A stretch of DNA of 64,000 nt, taken from the NCBI GenBank assembly GCA_041389495.1, contig JAWKRT010000001.1, positions 930,001-994,000 of the forward strand, read 5' to 3'. Source of the DNA: Myxococcota bacterium (GTDB lineage: Bacteria; Myxococcota_A; UBA9160; UBA4427). The translations under genes and the position numbers were made by a program. Position 1 is the stretch's first letter; every line of letters starts with the position of its first letter. The notes below the pieces were generated by a model. That model saw only the letters and a list, made by a program, of their open reading frames with translations. It was not told where the DNA came from and made no database searches. Positions 50,746 to 60,094 of the stretch are shown piece after piece.

Positions 50746-51735
50746 ATGGTTCGTTGGGGGGCGTCCATGGTGCCTCGTGCTCCCGCGCCGTCGCTGCAGA
50801 TCGCGTTCGCCGCGGCTCTCCTCCTCGCCACCGGGTGCATCGATCTCGGCGGGCTCGCCGGCGGGCGGCGCCCGCTCGAGGAGACGGTCGTCTTCGGGAC
50901 GAGCGGCCCTCCCGTCCTGCTGCTCGACATCCGCGGCGCGATCATCGACGCCGACGAGCCCGGGTTCCTCGGGACCGGTCCGGAGAGCACCGTGGCGCGC
51001 GTGCGCGAGCAGCTCGCGCGCGCCGAGAGGTCCGGGGTGCGCGGAGTCCTCCTGCGCATCGACTCGCCCGGTGGCAGCGCATCCGCGAGCGAGATGATCT
51101 ACCGCAACCTGCTCGCGTTCAAAGCGCGCACGCGCGTCCCCGTCGTCGCGCAGATGATGGGAACCGCGGCCTCGGGCGGCTACTACGTCGCGATGGCCGC
51201 CGACGAGATCCAGGCCTATCCCACGACCGTGACGGGCTCGATCGGCGTCATCATGGCGGGGCTCAACTTCGCCGGGCTGATGGAGAAGCTCGGCATCGAG
51301 AACCAGACGTTCACCGGCGGCGCCTTCAAGGACGCGGGCTCGCCGCTGCGCGACATGCGCGCCGAGGAGCGCGCCTACATCCAGGCGATCACCGACGCCC
51401 TGCACGCGCGCTTCAAGGAGGTCGTCGCGGCCGGCCGGCCCGGGCTCACGCCCGAGCGCGTGTCCGAGCTCGCCGACGGTCGCGTGTACGTCGCGCAGCA
51501 GGCGCTCGAGAACGGGTTGATCGACCGCATCGGGACGATCGAGGAGGCCGTCGCGCGGGTCGAGGCGCTCGCGGGAGTCTCGAGCTCGCGCGTCGTGAGC
51601 TATCACCGGCCCAACGAGTACCGCGACAACCTCTACACCCGCGCGGCGCCCGGCCCGGTGCTCCAGCTCGATCTGCGCCCGCTGCTCGGCCCCTCGCCGG
51701 GCTTCCACTACCTGTGGCTCCCGCGGACGAACTGA
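50746..51735 (+). CDS. sppA: Signal peptide peptidase SppA-type lipoprotein protease
   Basis: The protein has 329 aa with an ATG start at 50746 (ATG at 50767 is an alternative). It starts with a lipoprotein signal (LLLATGC, Cys31). The single-domain SppA fold shows IDSPGGSASASEMIY, catalytic Ser143 in GTAASGGYYVAMAAD and catalytic Lys195 in GGAFKDAGSPLRDM; TGSIGVI is the conserved strand. It digests signal peptides in the membrane, on the periplasmic side. The lipid anchor instead of a transmembrane helix is a known variation. It overlaps the downstream IMPase-like gene by 22 bp. Confidence 0.92.
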   Translation: MVRWGASMVPRAPAPSLQIAFAAALLLATGCIDLGGLAGGRRPLEETVVFGTSGPPVLLLDIRGAIIDADEPGFLGTGPESTVARVREQLARAERSGVRGVLLRIDSPGGSASASEMIYRNLLAFKARTRVPVVAQMMGTAASGGYYVAMAADEIQAYPTTVTGSIGVIMAGLNFAGLMEKLGIENQTFTGGAFKDAGSPLRDMRAEERAYIQAITDALHARFKEVVAAGRPGLTPERVSELADGRVYVAQQALENGLIDRIGTIEEAVARVEALAGVSSSRVVSYHRPNEYRDNLYTRAAPGPVLQLDLRPLLGPSPGFHYLWLPRTN

Positions 51736-52559
51736 CGCCCGACGTCGATCCGGCCGAGTTCGTCGAGCTCGTTGCGCCGGCGATGCGCCAGGCGGCCTCG
51801 ATCGCGCGCGCGCTCGAGGGACGCGTCCAGAACACACCCAAGGAAGGCGAGCCGACGGCCGTGAAGCAGGCCCTCACCGTGGCGGACACCGCCACGCAGG
51901 AGGCGCTGCTCGTGCCGCTCGCCGAGCACTTCCCGCACGTCGCGCTCGAGGCCGAGGAGGACACGGAGACCGCGCGGATGTTCCCGCGCGAGGGGCCCGT
52001 GCGCGTGGTGTGCGACCCGATCGACGGCACGCTGCACTCGTACCTCCGCGGCGAGGGCCCCTACGGCGTGCTCGTCGGGCTCGAGCGGCGCGGTCGCTAC
52101 GACGCCGCGCTCGTGGCGCTGCCGCGCGAGGGCCTGTTCTACGACGCCGTTCGCGGTCGCGGCGCACGCGCGTGTCGCGCGGGCGGCGAGCCGGGCGCCG
52201 CGCGCTTCTACGAGCTCGGCACGCGCGTGCTCGTGTCGCACGGGATGCCGGAGGCCGTCTTCGAGGCCGTGCGCGCGGCCGGGTTCGACCCGCTGCCCGC
52301 CTGCGGCGGCGCGGTGGCGGTCGCGCCGCTCGTGAAGGGCGTGCGCGCCGGGCTGCGCTGGGGAAGCGCGCCCGAGGGCATCAGCATCCGCGGGCGCATC
52401 GGCCTGCTGATCGCGCGCGAGGCCGGGCTGCACGTGCGCGCGCTCGGCCTCCGCGACTTCCCCGACGACGTCTCGACCTTCGAGCCGGGCCTCGTCGTCG
52501 CACGCGACGAGGCCGACCTCGACGTGCTCGACGCCGCGCTGGCGCTCGCGCGCCCGTAG
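51714..52559 (+). CDS. Inositol monophosphatase-family protein
   Basis: The protein has 281 aa. The only good start is a GTG at 51714, inside the end of sppA. Motifs: ALEAEEDTE (first acidic site), VVCDPIDGTLHSYL (D-P-I-D-G-T) and a later GGAVAVAPLVKGVRAGLRWGSAPEG, where the usual W-D-x-A-A is not obvious, so the second metal site may be altered. It resembles 3'(2'),5'-bisphosphate nucleotidase (CysQ)-like proteins more than SuhB, but cannot be assigned. It is distinct from the IMPase-like protein at 43293. It is translationally coupled to sppA. Confidence 0.82.
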   Translation: MAPADELTPDVDPAEFVELVAPAMRQAASIARALEGRVQNTPKEGEPTAVKQALTVADTATQEALLVPLAEHFPHVALEAEEDTETARMFPREGPVRVVCDPIDGTLHSYLRGEGPYGVLVGLERRGRYDAALVALPREGLFYDAVRGRGARACRAGGEPGAARFYELGTRVLVSHGMPEAVFEAVRAAGFDPLPACGGAVAVAPLVKGVRAGLRWGSAPEGISIRGRIGLLIAREAGLHVRALGLRDFPDDVSTFEPGLVVARDEADLDVLDAALALARP

Positions 52560-52575
52560 TCGGGCCCGCGCCCGC

Positions 52576-54822
52576 CTAGCTTCCGGCGTAGTCGACGAAG
52601 ATCGGCGACGACCAGGCGCGCTCCTCCGTGGGCGCGAGGCAGTCGTCGTCGAGCGACCGCGCCGAGCAGTGGCGCTGCTCGACGCAGTTGCCGGCGTCGT
52701 CGTAGGTGCATCCGAGCGGGTCGGCGCCGACGGCGAGGCTCGGCGCCTCGATCGCGCGCACGTAGTAGAGGGCGTCGCGTCCGCCGGCTGCGAACTCGGG
52801 GTCGGTGAAGGCGACCACGCAGCCCGCGGAGTCGCCCGGACACTCGATCGTCTTCCACGGGTCGTCGATCAGCTTCTCGATCGGCTCGCTCGCGGCGAGC
52901 TGCGGGCGGATGCGGACGACCTCGATGCGCGTGATCGGCCGGCGCGCGTCGCTCGGGTTGTAGCACTCGCCCTGGCACAGCCGCGCGAGCGCGTCCGGAC
53001 CGAGCGCCTGCGACGCGTCGTCCGGGCAGCCGGGCTTCTGCTCGAACGATCCGACCGCGCGCACCTGGAAGATCGGCGGGTCGGCGAGCGCCACGCGGCT
53101 CCCCATCGGTGCGGGCTTCCCGCGCGTGTCGGGCGCGTTCAGCAGATCGAACCACAGCAGGATGCGCGGGCCGCTCGTGCCGTACACCTCGCGTCGCTGC
53201 AGCGCGTCCCAGATCTCCTCGCGCGTGCGCCCCTCGCTGTGCACGGCGGCGAGCCCGCCGTTCAGGAAGAACGACGCGCCGCGCTCGGTCTCGAACGTCG
53301 CGAAGACCGACGTCGAGAACTCGTCGTTCATCCGCACGCTGTGCGAGCGCCGCTTCGGGTCGAACGGCGAGGCGAACGGCGTCTTCACGAACTCGCCGAA
53401 GCGCGCCTCCGTGAACTCCTTGCGCGCCACCTCCTTGTAGCCGGTGCCGGGCCGCGCCGAGTGGTTGTCGCTCGACGCGATGAAGCCGAACCGGAAGCGG
53501 TCGGCGCCGGGCTCGGCGGCGTCGGGGCGGCTGAGCGCGAGGATGTACTGTGCGGAGCTCTTCGGTCGGTAGTTGAAGGCCGGCTGGAAGCAGTCGCGAC
53601 ACTGCCCCGCGTCGCGCCACTCCTCGACCGTGCTGCCGGGAACCGTCGCCGCGCCGCCGTTGCGCTGCGCGTCGACGAAGTTCTGGCGTGCGACCTCGGC
53701 GCGGTCGTCGCACTCCGACGCGTCCTCGCCGTCCTCGAGGCAGCGATCGCGGATGATCTCGCCCGCACGCCAGCACGAGGGAAGGAAGCCGTGGTTCGGC
53801 GCCGGGCACGAGCGCGTTCCGTCGCCGTGCTCGACGACCTCGACGAAGGGCCGGTACTCCTCCGAGTTGCCGTGCCCCGACATCACCTCGATCACGCGCT
53901 GGCGTCGGGGATCGTGCATGCCGGGCGCGAGCTGCTTGTCCCACGCGGAGCCGAGCGGCGTGTAGAAGCCCCACGTCGTTCCGTGCGGGATCACCATCGA
54001 CGCGACGTCGTCGCTCCACTCGTCGAGCTTGTCGAACAGCACGGCCGGCGTCTGCGCGACCTCGCGGCAGTCGTCCGGGAGATCGCGCGAGGGGACGTCC
54101 TTCGGGCAGTCGTGCAGCGAGGCGGTCTCCTGCAGGTAGGTGGCGAGCTCCGGGCCGCCGCGGCTCCACTCGGAGAGCGCGTAGAGGCCGGTGAGGAACG
54201 GCGACGGCGCGAGCGTCTCGAGGTCCGGCGTGCCGATCGGGACGCCGGCGCTGATCGGGCGCGGCGTGATGTGCGCGTCGTCGAGATCGCGCAGCACGAC
54301 GTTCTTGTGGCCGTAGTGGTTCTCGGGCGTCCAGCCGACCTGCGTCCACTCCCAGCCCAGGTAGGCGACCGTGTCCGGGTTGCCCGCGTCCGTCTTCGCG
54401 TTGCACTCGCGGATCGTGTCGACGGTCTCCTTCCAGCGGCGCGGGCCGATCGCGACGGCGTGGTCGTTGATCGACCAGAAGTCGAGTGCCGAGCAGTGCC
54501 GCGCGAAGTCGCACGCGTCGGAGACCGGGTGCGCGCCGTCGCCGCCGACCATGGGGAGCGAGAGCTGGAACGCGTCGAACGAGAACGTGCTGTGCACGTG
54601 CAGGTCGCCGAAGAGGATCTGCTTCGGGCGCGCGATGCCGAGCTCGCCCGCCGCTTCGCGGACCGCGGCCGAACGCGCGCGCACGACGTCCGCGTCGATC
54701 GGTCGCGCGGCCGGCGAGCCGGCGTGCGGGACGTCGGCGAAGCGACCGGAGCCGAGCGCGTAGATCCACGCCGCGAACGCGACGATCGCGACGAGCAGGA
54801 TGAGGACGAGCTTGCCTCGCAT
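52576..54822 (-). CDS. DUF3604 protein, PHP-like metal enzyme, membrane-anchored
   Basis: The protein has 748 aa with an ATG start. An uncleaved N-terminal helix (LVLILLVAIVAFAAWIYAL) anchors it outside the inner membrane. The DUF3604 region starts with the metal-binding GDLHVHSTFSFDAF, followed by DFWSINDHAVAI, VMSGHGNSEEY and FIASSDNHSARPGTG (His/Asp ligands as in PHP phosphoesterases). Many cysteines in loops (HDCPKD, RSCPAPNHGFLPSCW) suggest disulfides and a periplasmic site. DUF3604 proteins are widespread in deltaproteobacterial and marine genomes and have no established substrate. It is monocistronic. Confidence 0.9.
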   Translation of the reverse strand: MRGKLVLILLVAIVAFAAWIYALGSGRFADVPHAGSPAARPIDADVVRARSAAVREAAGELGIARPKQILFGDLHVHSTFSFDAFQLSLPMVGGDGAHPVSDACDFARHCSALDFWSINDHAVAIGPRRWKETVDTIRECNAKTDAGNPDTVAYLGWEWTQVGWTPENHYGHKNVVLRDLDDAHITPRPISAGVPIGTPDLETLAPSPFLTGLYALSEWSRGGPELATYLQETASLHDCPKDVPSRDLPDDCREVAQTPAVLFDKLDEWSDDVASMVIPHGTTWGFYTPLGSAWDKQLAPGMHDPRRQRVIEVMSGHGNSEEYRPFVEVVEHGDGTRSCPAPNHGFLPSCWRAGEIIRDRCLEDGEDASECDDRAEVARQNFVDAQRNGGAATVPGSTVEEWRDAGQCRDCFQPAFNYRPKSSAQYILALSRPDAAEPGADRFRFGFIASSDNHSARPGTGYKEVARKEFTEARFGEFVKTPFASPFDPKRRSHSVRMNDEFSTSVFATFETERGASFFLNGGLAAVHSEGRTREEIWDALQRREVYGTSGPRILLWFDLLNAPDTRGKPAPMGSRVALADPPIFQVRAVGSFEQKPGCPDDASQALGPDALARLCQGECYNPSDARRPITRIEVVRIRPQLAASEPIEKLIDDPWKTIECPGDSAGCVVAFTDPEFAAGGRDALYYVRAIEAPSLAVGADPLGCTYDDAGNCVEQRHCSARSLDDDCLAPTEERAWSSPIFVDYAGS

Positions 54823-54886
54823 GGGATCCCTCCAGACTCGATGCGCCGCGGTCGCACCGCGCGTCGCATCGGCGTTCGTTCGCCGA

Positions 54887-55861
54887 CTAGCGTTCCGCCA
54901 GCGACGCCATGAACTCGGGCAGGGCGCTCCCCCGGGTCGCTCCGGGAGGGCTCACTGCGTCGAGCCGTTCGAGCGTCGCCGCGTCGAGCACGACGTCGCC
55001 GGCGAGCGCATTCTCGATCACGCGCGCACGCCGCCGCGTCCCGAAGATGGGCACGACGTGCTCGCCGCGCGCCGTGCACCACGCGAGCGCGAGCTGGCTC
55101 GTCGTGAGGCCGAGCTCCGTCGCGATCTTCTGGATCTCGCGCGCGATGGCCATGTTGTGGTCGAGGTTCGCGCCGGCGAGCCGCGGGACGTGGCGGCGGA
55201 AGCCGTCGAGCGCGTCGGCGTCGGGCGTCTGGTCGGCGAGGAAGCCGCGGCCGAGCGGGCTGTAGGGCACGAAGCCGGCGCCGACCTCGTCGCACGCGGC
55301 GAGCACGCCGCGCTCGGGATCGCGCGTCCAGAGCGAGTACTCGGACTGGACGGCGGTGATCGGGTGCACGGCGGCCGCGCGCCGTAGCGTGTCGGGCTTG
55401 CACGCGGAGAGGCCGACGTGCGCGATCTTGCCCGCGTGCACGAGCTCCGCGAGCGCACCGACCGTCTCCTCGATCGGGACGTTCGCGTCGACGCGGTGCG
55501 CGTAGTAGAGGTCGATGCACTCGACGCCGAGCCGCTCGAGACTGCCCTCGACCGCGCGCCGCGCATTCGTCGGGCTGCAGTCGACGCGCGGCGCGCCGCC
55601 GTCGAAGTAGATGCCGAACTTCGTCGAGACGAAGACGCGCGCGCTCGTCTCCGCGAGGAACCGCCCGACGAGGCGCTCGTTGTGGCCGCCGCCGTAGGCC
55701 TCGGCGGTGTCGATCAGGTCGATTCCGGAGTCGACGACCGCGTGCAGGGCGTCGAGCGACTCGGCGTCGTCCGATGCGCCGTAGGTGCCCGACAGGCTCA
55801 TCGCGCCGTAGCCGATCGCCGAGACCTCGGGGCCGCTCGCGCCAAGTCGTCGCCGTTGCAT
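54887..55861 (-). CDS. Aldo/keto reductase
   Basis: The protein has 324 aa with an ATG start at 55861. The catalytic tetrad of the (beta/alpha)8 barrel is seen: Asp in IDLIDTAEAYG with Tyr, Lys in VSTKFG, and His in YYAHRVD. The C-terminal NADPH-binding GTRRRARVIENA is intact. It resembles YajO/Tas-like reductases that act on small aldehydes or ketones, with no substrate assignable. It is downstream of ETF-QO on the same strand but separated by a strong hairpin. Confidence 0.93.
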   Translation of the reverse strand: MQRRRLGASGPEVSAIGYGAMSLSGTYGASDDAESLDALHAVVDSGIDLIDTAEAYGGGHNERLVGRFLAETSARVFVSTKFGIYFDGGAPRVDCSPTNARRAVEGSLERLGVECIDLYYAHRVDANVPIEETVGALAELVHAGKIAHVGLSACKPDTLRRAAAVHPITAVQSEYSLWTRDPERGVLAACDEVGAGFVPYSPLGRGFLADQTPDADALDGFRRHVPRLAGANLDHNMAIAREIQKIATELGLTTSQLALAWCTARGEHVVPIFGTRRRARVIENALAGDVVLDAATLERLDAVSPPGATRGSALPEFMASLAER

Positions 55862-55906
55862 TGGTCGCCTCCTGCCTCCCCGCGGCCCGCGGCGGCGGGC
55901 CAGACG

Positions 55907-55938
55907 GAACGGGGGAGCGCCTTCGCGCTCCCCCGTTC
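55907..55938 (-). terminator. Perfect 14-bp hairpin after ETF-QO
   Basis: GAACGGGGGAGCGC (55907-55920) pairs exactly with 55925-55938 around a CTTC loop, 37 bp after the ETF-QO stop. On the minus strand only a weak T-containing tail (gttccgtct) follows. Most likely the terminator of ETF-QO, separating it from the aldo/keto reductase gene. Confidence 0.65.
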
Positions 55939-55974
55939 CTGCACGATCTCGCCGGCCGGCGTGCGGCGCGCCGG

Positions 55975-57675
55975 CTACATCAGCGTGTAGTCCGGCCCCT
56001 CGCCGCCCTGCGGCGTCGTCCACGTGATCGCCTCGTACGGGTCGGCGATGTCGCACGTCTTGCAGTGGACGCAGTTCTCGTGGTGGATGAAGAGCTTCTT
56101 GCGGCCCGGGTTCGCCGTGTCGTCGACCATCTCGTAGACGGCGGCGGGGCAGAAGTTCTGACAGGGGTTGCCGTACTCCTCCGCGCACTTCGTCGCGCAG
56201 AGCTCGCGGTCGGGCACGACGAGGTGCGACGGCTGGTCGGCCTCGTGCGCCGTTCCGCTGAAGCCGACGAGGTGCTCCTTGCTGAACGTCAGCACGCCGT
56301 CCGGGACGAAGGGCTTCGGGTTTCGCTGGCTGGGCGCCAGCTCCGAGAGCTTCTTCATCTTCTTGTGGCTCGCGTGCGTCCGGATCGGGTCGATGAGACC
56401 GCGGCCGCCGGTCACGATCATGAGCGGGATGTTCACGAACATGCCGAACAGCGGGTGGATCTCGTTGCTGCCCGTGAAGTTGCGGCCCTGCAGGTGCTCC
56501 TCGTAGGCCCAGCTCGCGCGGTAGCGCTCGGTGTAGCCGCCGAGCGTGTTCGCGGAGAAGTCGTCCGCCGCGAGCGCGTCGACGATCGTCTCCGCGGCCA
56601 GCATGCCCGACTTCATCGCCATGTGGACGCCGGCGAGCTTCATGATGTTGCACATCGAAGCCCCGTCGCCGACGAGCATCGCGCCGTCGACGTAGAGCTT
56701 GGGCTGTGCGTAGAGCGCGCCCGTCGGGATCGTCTTCGCGCCGTAGCGCACGAGCTCGGCGCCCTCGAGCAGGTCGCGCATGAAGGGCGTCTGCTTGAAC
56801 TCCTGCGCCTTGCGGTGCGGGTCGTTGTGCGGGTCCTCGGCGTCGAGCGGCGTCACGAACCCGAACGACACGAGGTCGTCCTTCATGTCGTAGAGCCACA
56901 TGCCGTTGATCTGCCCGAAGAAGTCGGGGAAGAGCGAGCCGTGGATGACGCGGCCGGGCTGGTGCTTCTCCGGCTTGACGCGCCAGATCTCCTTGATGCC
57001 CGTCTCGTACGTCTGCGGGTTGAGGCCCTGCAGCTCGAAGTCGTCGATCAGCTTCTTCGTGAGGCTCCCGCGCACGCCCTCTCCGAGCACGGTCACCTTG
57101 GCGAAGATGTCCATGCCGGGCTGGTACGTCGGCTTCGGCTTGCCGTCGGCATCGACGCCCATGTCACCGGTGCGGATGCCGAGCACGCGGTTGCCCTCGG
57201 TGAGCAGCTCGGCGGCCGCGAAGCCGGGGTAGATCTCGACGCCCGCGGCCTCGCACTTCTCGGCCATCCACTTCACGACGTTGCTGAGCGACGCGATGTG
57301 GTAGCCCTTCTTCTTGAACATCGGCGGCGTCGCGAAGCTCGGCGCCTTCACCGTGAAGCTCCGCGTGAACATGTAGAAGTAGTCGTGCGTGCAGACGTAC
57401 TCGGTCGGGAAGCCCTGCTCCTCGAAGTCCGGGATCAGCTCGCGGATGGCGCGCGGGTTGATGACGGCGCCCGAGAGCTGGTGGTCGCCGACCGTCGCGG
57501 CCTTCTCGATCACGAGCACGGTGGGGGGCTCGATCGGGTCCTTGCCCGCTGCCGCGGCCGCCTCGTTGTACGCCTCGACCTGCTTCATCAGGTGGTAGGC
57601 GGAGGCCAGGTTGGCCGGGCCGGCGCCGACGTACAGGACGTCGACCTCCATGCTCTCGCGTTCGACTTCGCTCAT
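55975..57675 (-). CDS. Electron-transfer flavoprotein-ubiquinone oxidoreductase
   Basis: The protein has 566 aa with an ATG start. The FAD site is VDVLYVGAGPANLASAYHL, with GDHQLSGAVINPRA and GDGASMCNIMKLAGVHMAMKSG further on. The C-terminal ferredoxin-like module has the four cluster cysteines, including CPAAVYE and CVHCKTCDIADP. It takes electrons from ETF, loaded by acyl-CoA dehydrogenases, into the quinone pool at the inner membrane. It matches the acyl-CoA dehydrogenase at 37769 functionally; etfAB are not in the window. Confidence 0.96.
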   Translation of the reverse strand: MSEVERESMEVDVLYVGAGPANLASAYHLMKQVEAYNEAAAAAGKDPIEPPTVLVIEKAATVGDHQLSGAVINPRAIRELIPDFEEQGFPTEYVCTHDYFYMFTRSFTVKAPSFATPPMFKKKGYHIASLSNVVKWMAEKCEAAGVEIYPGFAAAELLTEGNRVLGIRTGDMGVDADGKPKPTYQPGMDIFAKVTVLGEGVRGSLTKKLIDDFELQGLNPQTYETGIKEIWRVKPEKHQPGRVIHGSLFPDFFGQINGMWLYDMKDDLVSFGFVTPLDAEDPHNDPHRKAQEFKQTPFMRDLLEGAELVRYGAKTIPTGALYAQPKLYVDGAMLVGDGASMCNIMKLAGVHMAMKSGMLAAETIVDALAADDFSANTLGGYTERYRASWAYEEHLQGRNFTGSNEIHPLFGMFVNIPLMIVTGGRGLIDPIRTHASHKKMKKLSELAPSQRNPKPFVPDGVLTFSKEHLVGFSGTAHEADQPSHLVVPDRELCATKCAEEYGNPCQNFCPAAVYEMVDDTANPGRKKLFIHHENCVHCKTCDIADPYEAITWTTPQGGEGPDYTLM

Positions 57676-57741
57676 CGGAATCTCCTCGACTTGGGTCCGT
57701 GCCCGCGCGCGAGGAGCCGGGCGGGGGTCACGGCGCGCCCG

Positions 57742-57770
57742 AGGGTAAGAGAAGGGTTCCGCGGGAACAA
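57742..57770 (-). promoter_or_regulatory. Candidate ETF-QO promoter overlapped by a palindrome
   Basis: Minus strand: -35 TTGTTC (57770-57765), 17-bp spacer, -10 TACCCT (57747-57742), about 67 bp upstream of the ATG. The perfect inverted repeat GTTCC-gcg-GGAAC (57756-57768) covers the -35 box and spacer, a position typical of a repressor operator. The -10 is weak, so this is tentative. Confidence 0.4.
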
Positions 57771-57959
57771 CGAATTCGAGCCCGGCTCGTTTCGGCCCCG
57801 GGGGTGGGTCCCGCGGCTCAGGCCGCGTCGTCCGCTGCCGAAGCGGTCGGGCGATTCCGGGCGAGCGCTCGGTCGCGTCGCGCTACGCTGCGCGGCCGTC
57901 GGTGGCTCGCCGGTCGCCCCGACCCCGCGTCGGAGCGGATGCGCGGGGAGTGGCGAGCA

Positions 57960-58256
57960 GTGGCGACGCGGATCACCGAGCAGTGCATCGATTGCGGGCT
58001 CTGCCTGCCCGAGTGCCCGAACGGAGCGATCTCCGAGGCGTCGCTCGGGCACGCCATCGACCCGGCGCGCTGCACGGAGTGCGTGGGCTTCCACGCCGTC
58101 GAGCAGTGCGCGGCGGTGTGTCCCGTCGACTGCTGCATCCCCGACGGCGAGCGCGAGGAATCGGAGGCGGTGTTGCTCGAGCGCGCGCGCAAGCTCCACC
58201 CGGCGCGGGCGCACGAGCTCGTGCTCTCGCCGGCGACCTCCCGCTTCCGCCGCTGA
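57960..58256 (+). CDS. YfhL-type 2[4Fe-4S] ferredoxin
   Basis: The protein has 98 aa. The GTG at 57960 is chosen because it gives the family N-terminus ATRITEQCIDC and has GGGGAG 10 nt upstream; an ATG seven codons earlier is possible. Two cluster motifs: C-x2-C-x2-C-x3-C in CIDCGLCLPECPN and the long-loop second site CTECVGFHAVEQCAAVCPVDCC, both typical of YfhL/Alvin-type ferredoxins. It carries low-potential electrons in the cytoplasm. It is divergent from ETF-QO across 284 bp; a shared regulator is possible. Confidence 0.93.
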   Translation: MATRITEQCIDCGLCLPECPNGAISEASLGHAIDPARCTECVGFHAVEQCAAVCPVDCCIPDGEREESEAVLLERARKLHPARAHELVLSPATSRFRR

Positions 58257-58315
58257 GCCGGCCGCGGGCGTCGGCCATCGCGCGAGAGGTCGCGCACACA
58301 GGGGAGCCCACCGCC

Positions 58316-59290
58316 ATGCACGTGGCCCGGTCCGTCCTCGTCGATACGCTTCGCGAGTACCTCGAGGTGCACGAGCGACTGACGGTGTTGTTCGCCCGCT
58401 TTCGCGCCGGCGATCTCGACTTCGACTCCGTCCGCGAGCTCTGCGACGACGGCCCCGACAGCCCGCTCTTCCGGCTCAAGGAGCGCTGCCACGCGCTCTT
58501 CCGCGACATCGACCCGACCGACGCGCCCGTCCGGCGCGAGGCGCTCTTCGACCTCGCGGTCGGCTCGCTGTTCCACGAGGCGATGAAGTTCCGCGAGAAC
58601 TTCTACCAGCAGGTCGTCTACGCGCCGAAGGTCCGCGCACTGCGCGAGGCAGGCGCGGATGGCGCCGACGAGGACCGCGAGCTCTTCCGCGAGTTCGAGA
58701 AGATCCAGCACGCCGCAGAAGAGAGAATGGGCGAGGCGCTGCACGAGACCGAGGCGCTGCTCGCGCTCGCCGGCGAGCAGCTCGTCGTGCTCCTGCGCGG
58801 GCGCCGCGACGGGCTCGTCGCCCGCTACCTGATCGAGCAGGCCCCGCGCGTCGACGCCATCTTCGCGGGCGGCGTCGACGCGCTGCTCACGTCGATGTTC
58901 GGCGCCGCGCGCGACGGGTGGATCGCCGCGGCCGTCTCCTACATCGAGAGCGCGCACTTCCGACACGCGCTCCGCGCGATCGAGGCGGCGCGTGCGAAGT
59001 CGGGCGCGAGCGAGGTCCTCGACCGCCTCGCACACTACGCCGACGGGATGCGGGCCTTCCTCGTCGGGGACTACGCGTGCACCGTCGACCGGCTCGGCGA
59101 ATGGGTGGACGCCGCGCCCGAGCCCAGCGAAGCGGGCTATGCGCTGCTGGCCCACTCGGCGCTCTCGCGCATCGGGAACCTGGTGAAGGATGGAGACGAC
59201 ACGGTCGTCGCGCGCGCCGTCGCGCTCGCCGAGCGGGTCGCTCCGCTGCTGCCGCAGACCGCGGCCGGCGGAATGCCGCGCGTCGCCTAG
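58316..59290 (+). CDS. Helical protein of unknown function
   Basis: The protein has 324 aa with an ATG at 58316 and GGGGAG upstream. It is almost entirely alpha-helical and acidic, with no signal or membrane segment (VDTLREYLEVHERLTVLF..., EALFDLAVGSLFHEAMKFRENFYQQVVY, FEKIQHAAEERMGEALHETEALL...). The mid-region FHEAMKFRENFYQ is the most distinctive stretch. No family is recognised. It lies 59 bp after the ferredoxin gene on the same strand and its stop overlaps the convergent lgt stop by 4 bp. Confidence 0.75.
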   Translation: MHVARSVLVDTLREYLEVHERLTVLFARFRAGDLDFDSVRELCDDGPDSPLFRLKERCHALFRDIDPTDAPVRREALFDLAVGSLFHEAMKFRENFYQQVVYAPKVRALREAGADGADEDRELFREFEKIQHAAEERMGEALHETEALLALAGEQLVVLLRGRRDGLVARYLIEQAPRVDAIFAGGVDALLTSMFGAARDGWIAAAVSYIESAHFRHALRAIEAARAKSGASEVLDRLAHYADGMRAFLVGDYACTVDRLGEWVDAAPEPSEAGYALLAHSALSRIGNLVKDGDDTVVARAVALAERVAPLLPQTAAGGMPRVA

Positions 59291-60042
59291 GCCGCTTCGC
59301 TCACCTTCCCGGCGCGTGCGAGCGCCCATCCCGCGGCCCCGACGACGACGAGTGCGACGCCGATCCACTGTGCTTCGGACAGGCCGAGGGCGACGCGCTC
59401 GTTCACGCGCCAGTGCTCGATCACCGCGCGGCCCGCGCCGTTCGCCATCAGGTACTCGCCGATCAGCAGCGGGCTGGCATCGCGTCGACGCCAGAGCAGC
59501 CAGGCGATCGGCACGAGCCAGGCGACCTCGTAGAGCATCGTCGGATGTACGGGCACGTCGACGGGGGGCGAGCCTTCCGGGAAGGCGAGCCCCCACGCGA
59601 CGTCGGTCGGGCGTCCGTAGTCGTCGCCGACGAGGAAGCAGCCGACGCGTCCGAGCGCCTGCCCCACGGCGAGCCCCGGCGCGACGGCGTTCGCGAAGGT
59701 GAGGACGCGCAGTCCGTTCACGCGACAGCCGACGATGCCGCAGGCGAGGCCGCCGAAGAAGCCGCCGTACCACGTCATGCCGCCGCGCGAGAAGAACGCC
59801 GCGAGCACGCTCGCGTTCTCGCCGCGGATCACCGTGTCGACCGCGTAGTAGAGCTTCGATCCGACGACGCCGCCGACCATGCACCACAGGAGCAGGCTCG
59901 AGGCGAGCTCCGTGTCGAGACCGAGCTCGCTCATGCGCCGCGCGGTGAGCCAGTACGCGGCGAGGAAGCCGAGCACCATCATCACGCCGAAGGTGGTGAT
60001 CGGGATGCCGAAGTACGGCACGTGGAACAGGATCGGGTACAT
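59287..60042 (-). CDS. lgt: Prolipoprotein diacylglyceryl transferase
   Basis: The protein has 251 aa with an ATG start. About seven transmembrane helices and the Lgt signature GQALGRVGCFLVGDDYGRPT (a variant of GRxGNFxNxExxG) are present, together with SRGGMTWYGGFFGG (active-site Arg/Gly region) and VHPTMLYEVAW. It transfers diacylglycerol from phosphatidylglycerol to the lipobox Cys in the inner membrane. Several lipoproteins encoded in this window (818, 33943, 34376, 50746) are its expected substrates. Confidence 0.95.
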   Translation of the reverse strand: MYPILFHVPYFGIPITTFGVMMVLGFLAAYWLTARRMSELGLDTELASSLLLWCMVGGVVGSKLYYAVDTVIRGENASVLAAFFSRGGMTWYGGFFGGLACGIVGCRVNGLRVLTFANAVAPGLAVGQALGRVGCFLVGDDYGRPTDVAWGLAFPEGSPPVDVPVHPTMLYEVAWLVPIAWLLWRRRDASPLLIGEYLMANGAGRAVIEHWRVNERVALGLSEAQWIGVALVVVGAAGWALARAGKVSEAA

Positions 60043-60094
60043 CCGGAGCCCCCCGGCGCGGCAGCGTAGCAGCCGGCCCGAGGGGCGACGTGCC

